DNA of 64,000 bases from Micromonospora sp. WMMD1102 (GTDB lineage: Bacteria > Actinomycetota > Actinomycetes > Mycobacteriales > Micromonosporaceae): assembly GCF_029626265.1 (NCBI RefSeq), contig NZ_JARUBN010000001.1, forward strand, positions 7,071,001 through 7,135,000. The letters are read 5' to 3'. The position numbers were made by a program, and so were the translations under genes. Below, piece after piece: positions 1-9,776 of the stretch. Numbering within the stretch: position 1 is the stretch's first letter; each line of letters opens with the position of its first letter. The notes beneath the pieces were generated by a model. That model was not told the origin of the DNA and ran no database searches. It worked only from the letters and a program-made list of their open reading frames with translations.

Positions 1-4
1 TCTG

Positions 5-36
5 GGGTTCGGCTCCGGGGGGGTCGAGCCGAACCC
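5..36. terminator. hairpin at left edge
   Basis: Perfect 11-bp inverted repeat (GGGTTCGGCTC / GAGCCGAACCC) with a 10-nt loop and no U-tract, as is usual for actinobacterial terminators. It probably ends a gene lying left of the window. Confidence 0.5.
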
Positions 37-298
37 ACCCGGCGGTCACGGGGGGTGCGACCGCCGAGGTCTACCGAGCACAGAGGATATGAAAGTGTGT
101 CGTAACTACAAGCATGCCTGAGTCGACCCGTATACGTCGAGTGGCGTTAACTTCCACTCCCTGCGAAAGTCGGCCCGTGAGCTGTGACCGTGATCACCCT
201 GGGGCTGATCGGCCGATCAGGGGTGAACCGGTCGGCAGGTGCCAAAGGCGACCCCGCGCACCCGCTGACCATAGACCATCCGGCTAGACTTTCGCGCC
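37..298. other. non-coding leader region
   Basis: No gene is supported here. It contains a 10-codon minimal ORF (89-121, MKVCRNYKHA) behind a weak AGAGGA, and the probable -10 TAGACT (285-290) of the HAD gene. Nothing else was recognised. Confidence 0.4.
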
Positions 299-1099
299 GT
301 GGGCCGAAGCGCCGCTTTCTTCGATCTGGACAAGACCGTCATCGCCAAGTCGAGCGCGTTGGCGTTCGGTCGTCCGTTCTACCGGGACGGGCTGATCACC
401 CGCCGCGACGTGGTCAAGTCGGCGTACGCCCAGCTCATGTTCCGGCTGGGTGGGACCGACGAGCAGACGATGGCGCGTACCCGGGACTACCTGGCGGCGC
501 TCTGCAAGGGCTGGCCGGTGGAGCAGGTCCGGCAGATCGTCGCCGAGACGCTGCACGAGCTGATCAACCCATACGTGTACGCCGAGGCGGCCGCCCTTAT
601 CGAGGAGCACCAGGCGGCCGGCCGGGACGTCGTACTCGTCTCCGCCTCCGGTGAGGAGATGGTCCGGCCGATCGGCGAACTCCTCGGCGTCGCCGACGTG
701 ATCGCCACCCGGATGACGGTGGTGGACGGGCGGTACAGCGGCGAGGTGGAGTTCTACGCGGCCGGCCCGAGCAAGGTCGACGCCGTCGGCGAGCTGGCCG
801 AGGAACGCGGCTACGACCTCTCCGCCTCGTACGCCTACTCCGACTCGGTCAGCGACCGTCCGCTGCTCGAGTGTGTCGGCCATCCGAGCGTGGTCAACCC
901 GGACCGGGCGCTGCGTAAGCTCGCCATGGAGAACGGTTGGCCGGTGCTGGAGTTCCGGCATCCGGTGCCGCTCGGTCGCCGGCTGCGGGAGCGTCCCGCC
1001 GTGCCGGTCGCGGCGGCGGCCATCGGGGTCGGCGTCGGCGTCGCCATCGGCATCGCCTGGTACGGCCGGCACCGCCGGGCCCGCGCCACCACCTCCTGA
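299..1099 (+). CDS. HAD-IB family hydrolase (SerB-like phosphatase) with C-terminal membrane anchor
   Basis: 266-aa haloacid-dehalogenase-superfamily phosphatase. Motif I is FDLDKT near residue 8 (nucleophile Asp and acid Asp two residues on), motif II Ser lies in VSASGEE, the conserved Lys in the PSKVD segment, and motif IV in YSDSVSDRPLL. This arrangement is typical of HAD-IB enzymes related to phosphoserine phosphatase; the substrate cannot be read from sequence. A hydrophobic Ala/Gly/Val segment followed by Arg/His near the C-terminus looks like a single membrane anchor. The GTG start has no Shine-Dalgarno sequence, but TAGACT at 285-290 ends 8 nt upstream, so the mRNA may be leaderless. 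It is convergent with the Fic-like gene 9 bp downstream. Confidence 0.85.
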   Translation: MGRSAAFFDLDKTVIAKSSALAFGRPFYRDGLITRRDVVKSAYAQLMFRLGGTDEQTMARTRDYLAALCKGWPVEQVRQIVAETLHELINPYVYAEAAALIEEHQAAGRDVVLVSASGEEMVRPIGELLGVADVIATRMTVVDGRYSGEVEFYAAGPSKVDAVGELAEERGYDLSASYAYSDSVSDRPLLECVGHPSVVNPDRALRKLAMENGWPVLEFRHPVPLGRRLRERPAVPVAAAAIGVGVGVAIGIAWYGRHRRARATTS

Positions 1100-1108
1100 A
1101 ACTGCGGG

Positions 1109-1903
1109 TCAGCCAATCTCGTCGCCGATTCCGGTCAGCCGGTCCGCGCCGATCTCCACCGCCGTGGCGTAGTGCCGCAGCCAGGAGCGGAGACCGTCCG
1201 GCGTACCGGTGGCGAAGGCGCCGGCCGCGCCCACGTACTCCGGCTCGCGTTCCAGGTGCCCCAGTTCCACCGCGATCAGGCCACGCGGGTCGAACCCGGT
1301 CGAGATCAGGGTCAACCGGGCGGCGGCGCGGGCCACCACCCCGGACGGGCCGGCGAAGGGCCGCAGCGCCAGTAGTTCCCCGTGTACGACGGCAGCCAGC
1401 ACCACCGGCGACACCGACGTCCCGCCGGCGACCAGTCCGGCCAGCCCGTCCAGCCGGGCACCGAGCGCGGCCGGCACCCCGGACGCCCCGCCGCCAGAGC
1501 CGGAGCCGGAGCCGGAGCCGGGATCGGGATCCGGGGCGGGCCGGCCGAGCGCCTCCTCCGACACCACCCCCCGGGCGGCCAGGGTGTGCAGCCGGGCCAG
1601 CACCTGCCGGGGCGCCTTCGGCCACAGGTCGGCCAGGCCGGGCAGTGCTCCGGCGGCCCGGAGGGCACCCTGGAGTACCGGATCGGTGACGGTGCCGGCG
1701 CGGACCGCCTCGCGTTCGTGGGCGTACCCCTCCAGGGCAGCACTGGCGACCGCGGACCGCAGGCTGACCTCGGCCGCGACCTGGCCGCCCTGCCGGCGCA
1801 GCGCGCGGTGTCGCAGCGCCTGGTCGACCCGCTCGCGCGCCCGGCCGACGGCCGGCGCGACGTCGGCGAGGTCCAGCAGCGGGGCGAGCGGGTCGGCGGC
1901 CAT
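1109..1903 (-). CDS. degenerate Fic-fold protein
   Basis: 264 aa. Residues ~45-60 (SAVASAALEG) resemble the Fic N-terminal segment containing the substrate-proximal alpha helix, and the C-terminal half contains LRPFAGPSGVVARAAARL, which aligns with the Fic core HPFxxGNGRxxR. The catalytic His is replaced by Arg and the GNGR loop by GPSG, so AMP-transfer activity is unlikely. A Gly/Ser and Asp/Pro-rich linker (~residues 125-145) separates the halves. The open frame extends much further upstream antisense to acsA; the ATG at 1903 is chosen because the family-like sequence starts there and TACGGT (1911-1916, minus strand) ends 7 nt upstream, suggesting a leaderless transcript. Function unknown; it may be a scaffold or a relic. 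Confidence 0.6.
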   Translation of the reverse strand: MAADPLAPLLDLADVAPAVGRARERVDQALRHRALRRQGGQVAAEVSLRSAVASAALEGYAHEREAVRAGTVTDPVLQGALRAAGALPGLADLWPKAPRQVLARLHTLAARGVVSEEALGRPAPDPDPGSGSGSGSGGGASGVPAALGARLDGLAGLVAGGTSVSPVVLAAVVHGELLALRPFAGPSGVVARAAARLTLISTGFDPRGLIAVELGHLEREPEYVGAAGAFATGTPDGLRSWLRHYATAVEIGADRLTGIGDEIG

Positions 1904-2122
1904 GCTGTCAACCGTAGTTGCCGGCCGGTTCGCCCCCGGCGCCGAGCGCCGGAAAGCACGCCAACCAGCCAGCCGGCCGCCGTACGGGTGACCGGCGAGC
2001 GCCGGGACGCGGCCATTCGGCGCGTTGACCGGCGCGAGTCGGGCGGACCCCTCGCCCCGGCTACCAGGCCCGATTAACCTCCTAGCGAACGACCCTGACG
2101 CGACGCCTGAGGAGCCACCCAC

Positions 2123-4090
<1,968 letters not shown>

Positions 4091-4132
4091 GACCGGGCGG
4101 TCGCGGACCGCACCTGCCACATCACGATCGAT

Positions 4133-4157
4133 GGGCGGACCCGCTGCGGGTCCGCCC
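4133..4157 (+). terminator. acsA terminator hairpin
   Basis: Perfect 10-bp stem GGGCGGACCC / GGGTCCGCCC with a 5-nt loop, 42 bp after the acsA stop codon. No U-tract. Confidence 0.7.
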
Positions 4158-4300
4158 GTCGCCGTCCGGGCCGGGGACGGAAGGGCTGGTCAGGGGGTAC
4201 GCGTCGGCCCGGCCGCAGCCTCCCGCACCCGGTTGTCGGCCGGCGGTGCGGCTAGCGGACGTGGCACCGAAGACCGGGGTTCCTGCCGTGGCCGAATCGT

Positions 4301-4314
4301 GACATTCCAATGTC
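4301..4314. promoter_or_regulatory. operator-like dyad upstream of M6 protease
   Basis: GACATT-CC-AATGTC, 6-bp arms around two bases, in a locally AT-richer segment just upstream of a possible -10 (TAGAAT, 4332-4337). The regulator is unknown. Confidence 0.3.
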
Positions 4315-4495
4315 CGAAAATAGGTAACCGTTAGAATGCTTTCGCCCTGATTAGACGTAGATCCGACCACCCGAACGAGCCGTCTCCGACCCGTGACAGG
4401 GTCCGACCGATCTGCAATGGTGATGGTCGCGTCTGATGACAGTGCCCGCCAAGAGCCGGCCTGTCCTGTAACACTTCCACAAAGGAGGAGGACCT

Positions 4496-6808
4496 TTGAG
4501 GAGACGAGTCACGGCGGGCCTGGCGGGTGCCACGGCCACGCTGTTGGCCGCCAGCGCATTTTCCGCGCCGGCGTACGCCGCTCCGTCGGCACCAGCCCCG
4601 GTGGACCGGGAGCCCCAGGGTGCGGCCCACCGGGCCGACAACCTGCCCGACCCGCTAGCCGAGCAGCACCAGCAGGTTCGCCAGGAGGCGATCGCCGCGC
4701 TGCTGTCCGGCAAGGCCAAGCTGCAGACCCGCAACGGGTCGAAGGTCATCCAGATCAAGGCCGACCGGTTCGTCGAGTACCAGCAACCCCCGAAAACCGA
4801 CCCGATCTTCAGCATCCTGGTGGAGTTCGGGAACCAGAAGGACCCCCGCACCGGCGGCACCGACGGCCCGTTGCACAACCAGATTCCGCAGCCCGACCGG
4901 GTGTACGACGGCGGGGCGACGGACGACAACAGCACCATCTGGAAGTCCGACTTCGACCGGCAGTCGTACCTCGACCTGATGTACGCCAAGGGCAAGGAGT
5001 CGATGGCCGACTTCTACCTGAAGCAGTCGGGCGGCCGTTACACGGTCGGCGGCGACGTCAGCGACTGGGTGAAGGTCCCGTTCAACGAGGCCCGGTACGG
5101 CAGCAACGAGATCCCGGAGTCCGACGGCTACTGGAACTTCGTCAAGGACACCGCCACCTCGTGGTACGAGTCGCAGGTCGCTGCCGGCAAGACCCCCGAG
5201 CAGATCAAGTCCTACCTCGCCCAGTTCGACGTCTGGGACCGGTACGACTACGACGGTGACGGCGACTTCAACGAGCCCGACGGCTACGTCGACCACTTCC
5301 AGGCGGTGCACGCCGGTGAGGGCGAAGAGGCCGGCGGGGGTGCCCAGGGCGCGGACGCGATCTGGTCGCACCGCTGGGCGGCCTTCCCGAACCTTCAGGG
5401 CAGCGCGGGGCCGGAGAACAACAAGGCCGGCGGCGTGCAGATCGGGAACACCGGCCTGTGGATCCGCGACTACACCACTGAGCCGGAGAACGGCGGCCTG
5501 GGCGTCTTCGCCCACGAGTACGGCCACGACCTCGGCCTGCCGGACTACTACGACACGGCAGGTGGCGACAACGGTGTCGGGTTCTGGAGCGTCATGGCCT
5601 CCGGCTCCTGGCTGAACCACGGCAAGCAGGACATCGGCTCCACCCCGGGTTACATGGACCCGTACTCGAAGCTCTTCCTCGGCTGGCTGAACTACTCCAC
5701 CGTGGAGTCGGACAGCGGCACCACCTTCGCCACCCTCGGGGCGGCCGGCGACACCGACGGTCTGGCCCAGGCGGTCGTGGTGAACCTGCCCGACCAGGAG
5801 GTGACCACCGAATACAACACCCCGTTCGCGGGTGACTACGAGTGGTGGTCCGGCACGGGTGACGACCTGAACAACACGCTCACCCGGACCCTCGACCTCA
5901 GCGGGGCCAGCACCGCCACCATCACGGCGAAGGCCCAGTACGAGATCGAGGAGGACTACGACTACCTCTACGCGGAGGTGTCCACCAACAACGGCTCGAC
6001 CTGGACCCCGCTGACCAACGCTCTGGTCGACGAGGGCGAGACCGGCATCGACGGCTCGACCGAGGACGAGTGGGTCGACCTGGCCTACGACCTGTCGGCG
6101 TACGCCGGGCAGACCGTACAGTTCCGCTACCGCTTCCAGAGCGACGGTGGGGTCTTCTTCGACGGAGCCTTCCTGGACAACATCGCACTGGTCGTCGACG
6201 GGGCGGCGGTCTGGACCGACGGCGCCGAGACGGTCGACCCGGCGTGGACGGCACGCGGGTTCAGCCGGTTCTCCGGCAGCACGACCGAGGTGGTTCCGCA
6301 CTACTACATCGCGGAGTACCGGACCTACTACGGGTACGACAAGGTCCTCAAGACCGGGCCGTACAACTTCGGTTGGCAGAACAGCAAGCCGGACTTCGTG
6401 GAGCGGTTCTCCAACCACCAGGGCCTGCTGGTCTGGTACGTGAACCACGCGTACAGCGACAACAACACGATCACCCACCCGGGCTTCGGCCTGAACCTGC
6501 CGGTCGACGTCCGGCCCGGCCCGATCACGGTGCCCGGGGTCGGCAACATCACCAACCGGCGCAGCAGCTTCGACGCCACGTTCAGCCGGTTCGCCAAGCC
6601 GGCGCAGACGTTCCACCTCAACGGGGTGGCGACCACGGTGCCGAAGCTGAACCCGGTGACGGTCTTCAACGACTCGGACCCGAACCGCTACTGGTCGGCG
6701 CAGAACCCGATGAACTCGGTCAAGGTTGCCGGCACCGGCACCAAGATCGAGCTTCTGTTGGAGAACCGCCTGATCAGTGACCTGGCGATCATCAAGGTCA
6801 GCAACTGA
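4496..6808 (+). CDS. secreted immune-inhibitor-A-like M6 metalloprotease
   Basis: 770 aa. A Sec signal peptide (RRR, hydrophobic Ala/Leu core, AYA/AP near residues 24-30) is followed by a propeptide and a zinc-protease domain whose motif HEYGHDLGLPDYYD near residue 340 matches the M6 signature HExxH...GxxD. The later half carries beta-rich sequence with Asp/Gly-rich stretches typical of InhA-like enzymes that bind carbohydrate or calcium. It should act outside the cell on proteins. The start is TTG: AAAGGAGG lies at 4481-4488, 7 nt before it, one of the strongest ribosome-binding sites in the window. A 14-bp hairpin follows and also faces the convergent C45 gene. Confidence 0.92.
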   Translation: MRRRVTAGLAGATATLLAASAFSAPAYAAPSAPAPVDREPQGAAHRADNLPDPLAEQHQQVRQEAIAALLSGKAKLQTRNGSKVIQIKADRFVEYQQPPKTDPIFSILVEFGNQKDPRTGGTDGPLHNQIPQPDRVYDGGATDDNSTIWKSDFDRQSYLDLMYAKGKESMADFYLKQSGGRYTVGGDVSDWVKVPFNEARYGSNEIPESDGYWNFVKDTATSWYESQVAAGKTPEQIKSYLAQFDVWDRYDYDGDGDFNEPDGYVDHFQAVHAGEGEEAGGGAQGADAIWSHRWAAFPNLQGSAGPENNKAGGVQIGNTGLWIRDYTTEPENGGLGVFAHEYGHDLGLPDYYDTAGGDNGVGFWSVMASGSWLNHGKQDIGSTPGYMDPYSKLFLGWLNYSTVESDSGTTFATLGAAGDTDGLAQAVVVNLPDQEVTTEYNTPFAGDYEWWSGTGDDLNNTLTRTLDLSGASTATITAKAQYEIEEDYDYLYAEVSTNNGSTWTPLTNALVDEGETGIDGSTEDEWVDLAYDLSAYAGQTVQFRYRFQSDGGVFFDGAFLDNIALVVDGAAVWTDGAETVDPAWTARGFSRFSGSTTEVVPHYYIAEYRTYYGYDKVLKTGPYNFGWQNSKPDFVERFSNHQGLLVWYVNHAYSDNNTITHPGFGLNLPVDVRPGPITVPGVGNITNRRSSFDATFSRFAKPAQTFHLNGVATTVPKLNPVTVFNDSDPNRYWSAQNPMNSVKVAGTGTKIELLLENRLISDLAIIKVSN

Positions 6809-6830
6809 TCCGCTGATCCGGCGTACCGTC

Positions 6831-6863
6831 GGGGCCGGAGGCGCACAGCGCGCCTCCGGCCCC
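6831..6863. terminator. bidirectional terminator
   Basis: Perfect 14-bp stem GGGGCCGGAGGCGC / GCGCCTCCGGCCCC with a 5-nt loop between two convergent genes (stops at 6808 and 6929). Confidence 0.8.
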
Positions 6864-6928
6864 GCTCGCGTTCCCGGCGACCGCCGTCCGGACAGCCGAG
6901 CGGCGCGCTGCCGTCCGGGGTGCTGCGG

Positions 6929-8101
6929 TCAGAGGGTGGCCAGGTCGCGCCAGCCGTACCGGTGGCCGCAGGGCGGACCGGCCGCGATGCCGAGCCGGCG
7001 GTCGTCCAGGTCCAGCAGCACCGAGTAGACCGTCTCGGAGTGCTCGGCCCGCGGCATCCGCTCGTCGACGTGCCGGCAGATGGCCTGCGGCGCACTGGCA
7101 TGGTCCTGGAAGAGCGCTGCGAGGTCCGCCTCGCCGACCTTGCCCTCGGCCGCTCTCGGCGCCAGCAACCGCCTGGCCCGCGCCGACCGGAACAGCGACG
7201 AACCGCCCCAGTCCTTGATCGTGTCGTAGACCGGCAACGCCGTCTCCAGGTGGTTGGCGTGCGTGAGAAACCCGTCCACCGGATGCAGCCAGCCGGCGTC
7301 CCCGGGCACCAGCTCCAGGTCGATCAGCTCGCCGCCGGCCTCCGCCGCCTGGCCGAGCAGCAGGTTGATCGAGCTGTTCCGGGTGCCCCGGAAGGCGGCC
7401 TTCAGCGCCTCGGAGAGGCTGTCCGCCTCCAGCACCGCCCGCAGCAACACGTGGTACGGCACGCCCGGCTCGACACCGGGACCGGGCAGTCCGTCCCGGT
7501 CACAGCCGAGCATGTTCACACAGACGCCGACCCCGGCCGAGTTCAGCCCGGTCTTGGCGACCATCCCCGCCTCGGTCAGGGTCAGCACGGTCAGCCCCTG
7601 CTCGTCCCGGGTGCACAGCAGCAGCATCACGTCACGCTGGTCGGGGTGCCAGTCCCAGTTCTGCCCGAGCAGCAGGTGACCGTTGCCGGTGTGCGTACCG
7701 AGCACCCCGACCGTCGTACACCCGCCGGCACCGGCGTCCGGCGGCGACTCCGCACCGCCCTCCCGGTGCCGGCCGTAGATCAGCTCGGTACGGGCGTTCA
7801 GCGCGTAGATCTGCTCGACCCGGGCCCCGGCGCCCTCGGCGACCCCGTCCAGCAGCTCGGCGACCCGGGGATGGTGCCGCCGGGTCGCCTCCCGGAAGGC
7901 CCGCCCGGCGGCGGCGACCGCCACCTCGTCCAGCCCGCCCTCCGCGCGGAACCGGCGCAGGTAGAACTCCAGGTTGGCGCCGATCAGGTCGCGGGCCGCC
8001 GCACCGTACCCGAGGCCGCACTCGGTGGGGGTGCCCTGCACCCGGATCAGCGGCACCGGCAGGTCGTCGTCGGCGTGGTCGAGCCGATGGTCGGAGGTCA
8101 T
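6929..8101 (-). CDS. C45-family peptidase / acyltransferase-like Ntn hydrolase
   Basis: 390 aa. Resembles the acyl-CoA:6-aminopenicillanate acyltransferase family (MEROPS C45). Cys128 in GAGGCTTVGV is the expected N-terminal nucleophile exposed by autocleavage at the Gly-Cys bond; the following GNGHLLLGQNWDWHP segment is characteristic of the Ntn fold. Family members cleave or transfer acyl groups on amides; the actual substrate is not evident. No signal peptide is seen. The ATG at 8101 has no Shine-Dalgarno sequence, but TAGCGT (8108-8113, minus strand) ends 6 nt upstream, suggesting a leaderless message. It shares a 150-bp intergenic region with the divergent small ORF at 8253. Confidence 0.82.
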   Translation of the reverse strand: MTSDHRLDHADDDLPVPLIRVQGTPTECGLGYGAAARDLIGANLEFYLRRFRAEGGLDEVAVAAAGRAFREATRRHHPRVAELLDGVAEGAGARVEQIYALNARTELIYGRHREGGAESPPDAGAGGCTTVGVLGTHTGNGHLLLGQNWDWHPDQRDVMLLLCTRDEQGLTVLTLTEAGMVAKTGLNSAGVGVCVNMLGCDRDGLPGPGVEPGVPYHVLLRAVLEADSLSEALKAAFRGTRNSSINLLLGQAAEAGGELIDLELVPGDAGWLHPVDGFLTHANHLETALPVYDTIKDWGGSSLFRSARARRLLAPRAAEGKVGEADLAALFQDHASAPQAICRHVDERMPRAEHSETVYSVLLDLDDRRLGIAAGPPCGHRYGWRDLATL

Positions 8102-8252
8102 CCCAGCACGCTAACGGGCCGCCCGATCGGCGTCACCGGCGTTATTCGGCCCTGTCCGGGATTCCCGGAACCTGCCCGGGACTACCCGGGCGGTCCCCTG
8201 TTCCTCGGATCGCGCCGGTTCCGTCCGGGGCCGCTGGCCCTAGGCTGTGGGC

Positions 8253-8420
8253 ATGACGCAGCGAACCGGCCAGGTCAGCGAGGAGCGGCGCGGCGAGCGC
8301 AACCGGCACCGGCCCGACATCCGGTACGCCGCCGAGCGGAAGCAGCCGCACACCCGGGACGCCGCCGAGCGGAAGTCGCGGACGGCTGCCGCCGGATCCG
8401 CCACGGGCGGGCCGGAATGA
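8253..8420 (+). CDS. small basic hypothetical protein
   Basis: 55 aa, extremely rich in Arg, Glu and Ala (for example ERRGERNRHRPDIR) and containing AAERK twice, with no hydrophobic core, so probably disordered. The ATG lies 6 nt after TAGGCT (8241-8246) with no ribosome-binding site, consistent with a leaderless mRNA. Its stop overlaps the start of the downstream alpha/beta hydrolase (ATGA, 8417-8420), implying translational coupling. The overlap plus the -10 element argue that it is real; I do not recognise a family. Confidence 0.5.
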   Translation: MTQRTGQVSEERRGERNRHRPDIRYAAERKQPHTRDAAERKSRTAAAGSATGGPE

Positions 8421-9358
8421 GCGAGCGCGGCGCCGGCCGCAGCTCGATGGTCGACGAGTCCTGCGTGCTGGTGGACGGGCCGTGGACGCACCGCTTCGTC
8501 GGCGCCAACGGCAGCCGGTTCCACGTCGTCGAGGCCGGCAGCGGGCCGCTGGTGCTGTTCCTGCACGGCTTCCCCGAGTTCTGGTGGGCCTGGCACGAGA
8601 TGCTGCCGGCGGTCGCCGACGCCGGCTACCGGGCGGTCGCGGTCGACCTGCGCGGTTACGGCGCGAGCGACAAGCCGCCCCGGGGGTACGACGGCTACAC
8701 CCTCGCCGCCGACGTCGCCGGACTGATCCGGGCTCTCGGCGAACGCTCGGCCGTACTGGTCGGCTCGGGAGCCGGTGGCCTGATCGGCTGGACCGCCGCC
8801 TCGTTCCACCCGAGCCTGGTACGCCGGCTGGTGGTGCTCGCCGCACCGCACCCGCTGCGGCTGCGCGCCGGGATCTTCGCCGACCCGCGCGGCCAGTTCG
8901 CGGCGGCCACCCCGACGCTCAAATTCCAGATCCCCCGGTACGAGCACGTGCTGACCCGGGACGACGCGGCGCTGGTCGGCTATTTCCTGCAACGCTGGGG
9001 TGGGCCGCGCTGGGTCGACAGCCCCGGCTTCGCCGACTACGCGACGCGCTGCCGGGACGCGATGCGCATCCCACAGGCCGCCTTCTGCGCCATGGAGGGC
9101 TACCGCTGGGCGTTCCGGTCGGTACTGCGGCTGCACGGCTACCGGTTCGTCAAGCTGATGCAGAAGCCGCTGGTCACCCCGACCCTGCAACTGCACGGCG
9201 CGCTTGACGAGGCATCGCTGCCGCGTACCGCCCAGGGCTCCAGCCGGTATGTGGTGGCTCCGTACGAGTGGCGGCTGCTCGACGGCGTCGGCCACTTCCC
9301 GCACGTCGAGGCGACCGACCTGGTGCTGGGCGAGGTGCTGCGCTGGGCCAAGTCGTGA
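8417..9358 (+). CDS. alpha/beta hydrolase, epoxide-hydrolase-like
   Basis: 313 aa. The oxyanion motif HGFPEFWWAW near residue 50 and DLRGYGASDKP near 80 are hallmarks of the epoxide hydrolase/haloalkane dehalogenase branch. The acid (GALDEAS) and the histidine (GVGHFPHVE) are present near the C-terminus. The nucleophile elbow, however, reads VGSGAGG where hydrolases have GxNuxG with Asp or Ser, so the nucleophile position is Gly. The true start is set at the ATG at 8417, overlapping the stop of the small upstream ORF; the open frame continues upstream without family-like sequence. Cytosolic; substrate unknown. It may be inactive or use another mechanism. Confidence 0.75.
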   Translation: MSERGAGRSSMVDESCVLVDGPWTHRFVGANGSRFHVVEAGSGPLVLFLHGFPEFWWAWHEMLPAVADAGYRAVAVDLRGYGASDKPPRGYDGYTLAADVAGLIRALGERSAVLVGSGAGGLIGWTAASFHPSLVRRLVVLAAPHPLRLRAGIFADPRGQFAAATPTLKFQIPRYEHVLTRDDAALVGYFLQRWGGPRWVDSPGFADYATRCRDAMRIPQAAFCAMEGYRWAFRSVLRLHGYRFVKLMQKPLVTPTLQLHGALDEASLPRTAQGSSRYVVAPYEWRLLDGVGHFPHVEATDLVLGEVLRWAKS

Positions 9359-9378
9359 CCGGCCCCGGCTCGGCCGTC

Positions 9379-9411
9379 GAGCGGGGACAGCCGGTGAGCG
9401 GGGACAGCCGG
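9379..9411. repeat. 17-bp tandem duplication
   Basis: GAGCGGGGACAGCCGG occurs at 9379-9394 and again at 9396-9411, directly beyond the stop codon of the minus-strand 120-aa gene (9414). Confidence 0.7.
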
Positions 9412-9413
9412 CG

Positions 9414-9776
9414 TCAGGCCCGGTTCTCGCGCAGGTCGGTGACCTCGGCGGCCGGCGCCCAGCCCTGGTAGACCCCGAAGTCGAACGCCTCCAGCCCCAT
9501 CGCCTCGGCGACCGGCCAGCGCCCGCCGGTGTACTCCACCCGCAGCCAGTTGTCGTGCTGGGCGAGCACGATGAACGGCTGGCCCTGCCAGGAGCACCTG
9601 GTGCGGACGTAGACCAGTTCGCCGACCTCGGCCGCGGCCACCACCCGGACGTACCGCCCGGGGCGGACCTCCTCGAAGCCCTCGCCCGGTTCGGCCTGGT
9701 AGAGGCGTACCTCGTCGCCTGCCGGGCTGGCATCGTATTCCCGGCCGCGCCACTGGGCGACGTAACCGTCGCGCAT
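9414..9776 (-). CDS. 120-aa partner protein of the SseB-type ESX-locus protein
   Basis: 120 aa, acidic, with no signal peptide or membrane segment. It is rich in aromatic and charged residues (YVRTRCSWQGQPF, DNWLRVEYTGG), suggesting a compact folded domain. I do not recognise the family. Its ATG shares one base with the stop codon of the large upstream gene (TGATG, 9774-9778), so the two proteins are probably made in a fixed ratio and may interact. This arrangement, a small protein coupled behind a long multidomain protein in a secretion locus, is compatible with an effector/immunity or effector/chaperone pair, but this is inference from layout only. Confidence 0.65.
   Translation of the reverse strand: MRDGYVAQWRGREYDASPAGDEVRLYQAEPGEGFEEVRPGRYVRVVAAAEVGELVYVRTRCSWQGQPFIVLAQHDNWLRVEYTGGRWPVAEAMGLEAFDFGVYQGWAPAAEVTDLRENRA

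Larger units (their letters stand above)
4091..4495. other. acsA-M6 protease intergenic region
   Basis: 405 bp without a supported gene. It holds the acsA terminator (4133-4157), a 14-bp dyad GACATT-CC-AATGTC (4301-4314) that may be an operator, a possible -10 TAGAAT (4332-4337), and the strong Shine-Dalgarno sequence of the M6 protease at 4481-4488. Confidence 0.45.

Noticed and set aside
4655..6616. 653-codon minus-strand frame
   Set aside because: Antisense shadow of the M6 protease caused by GC-rich codon use.
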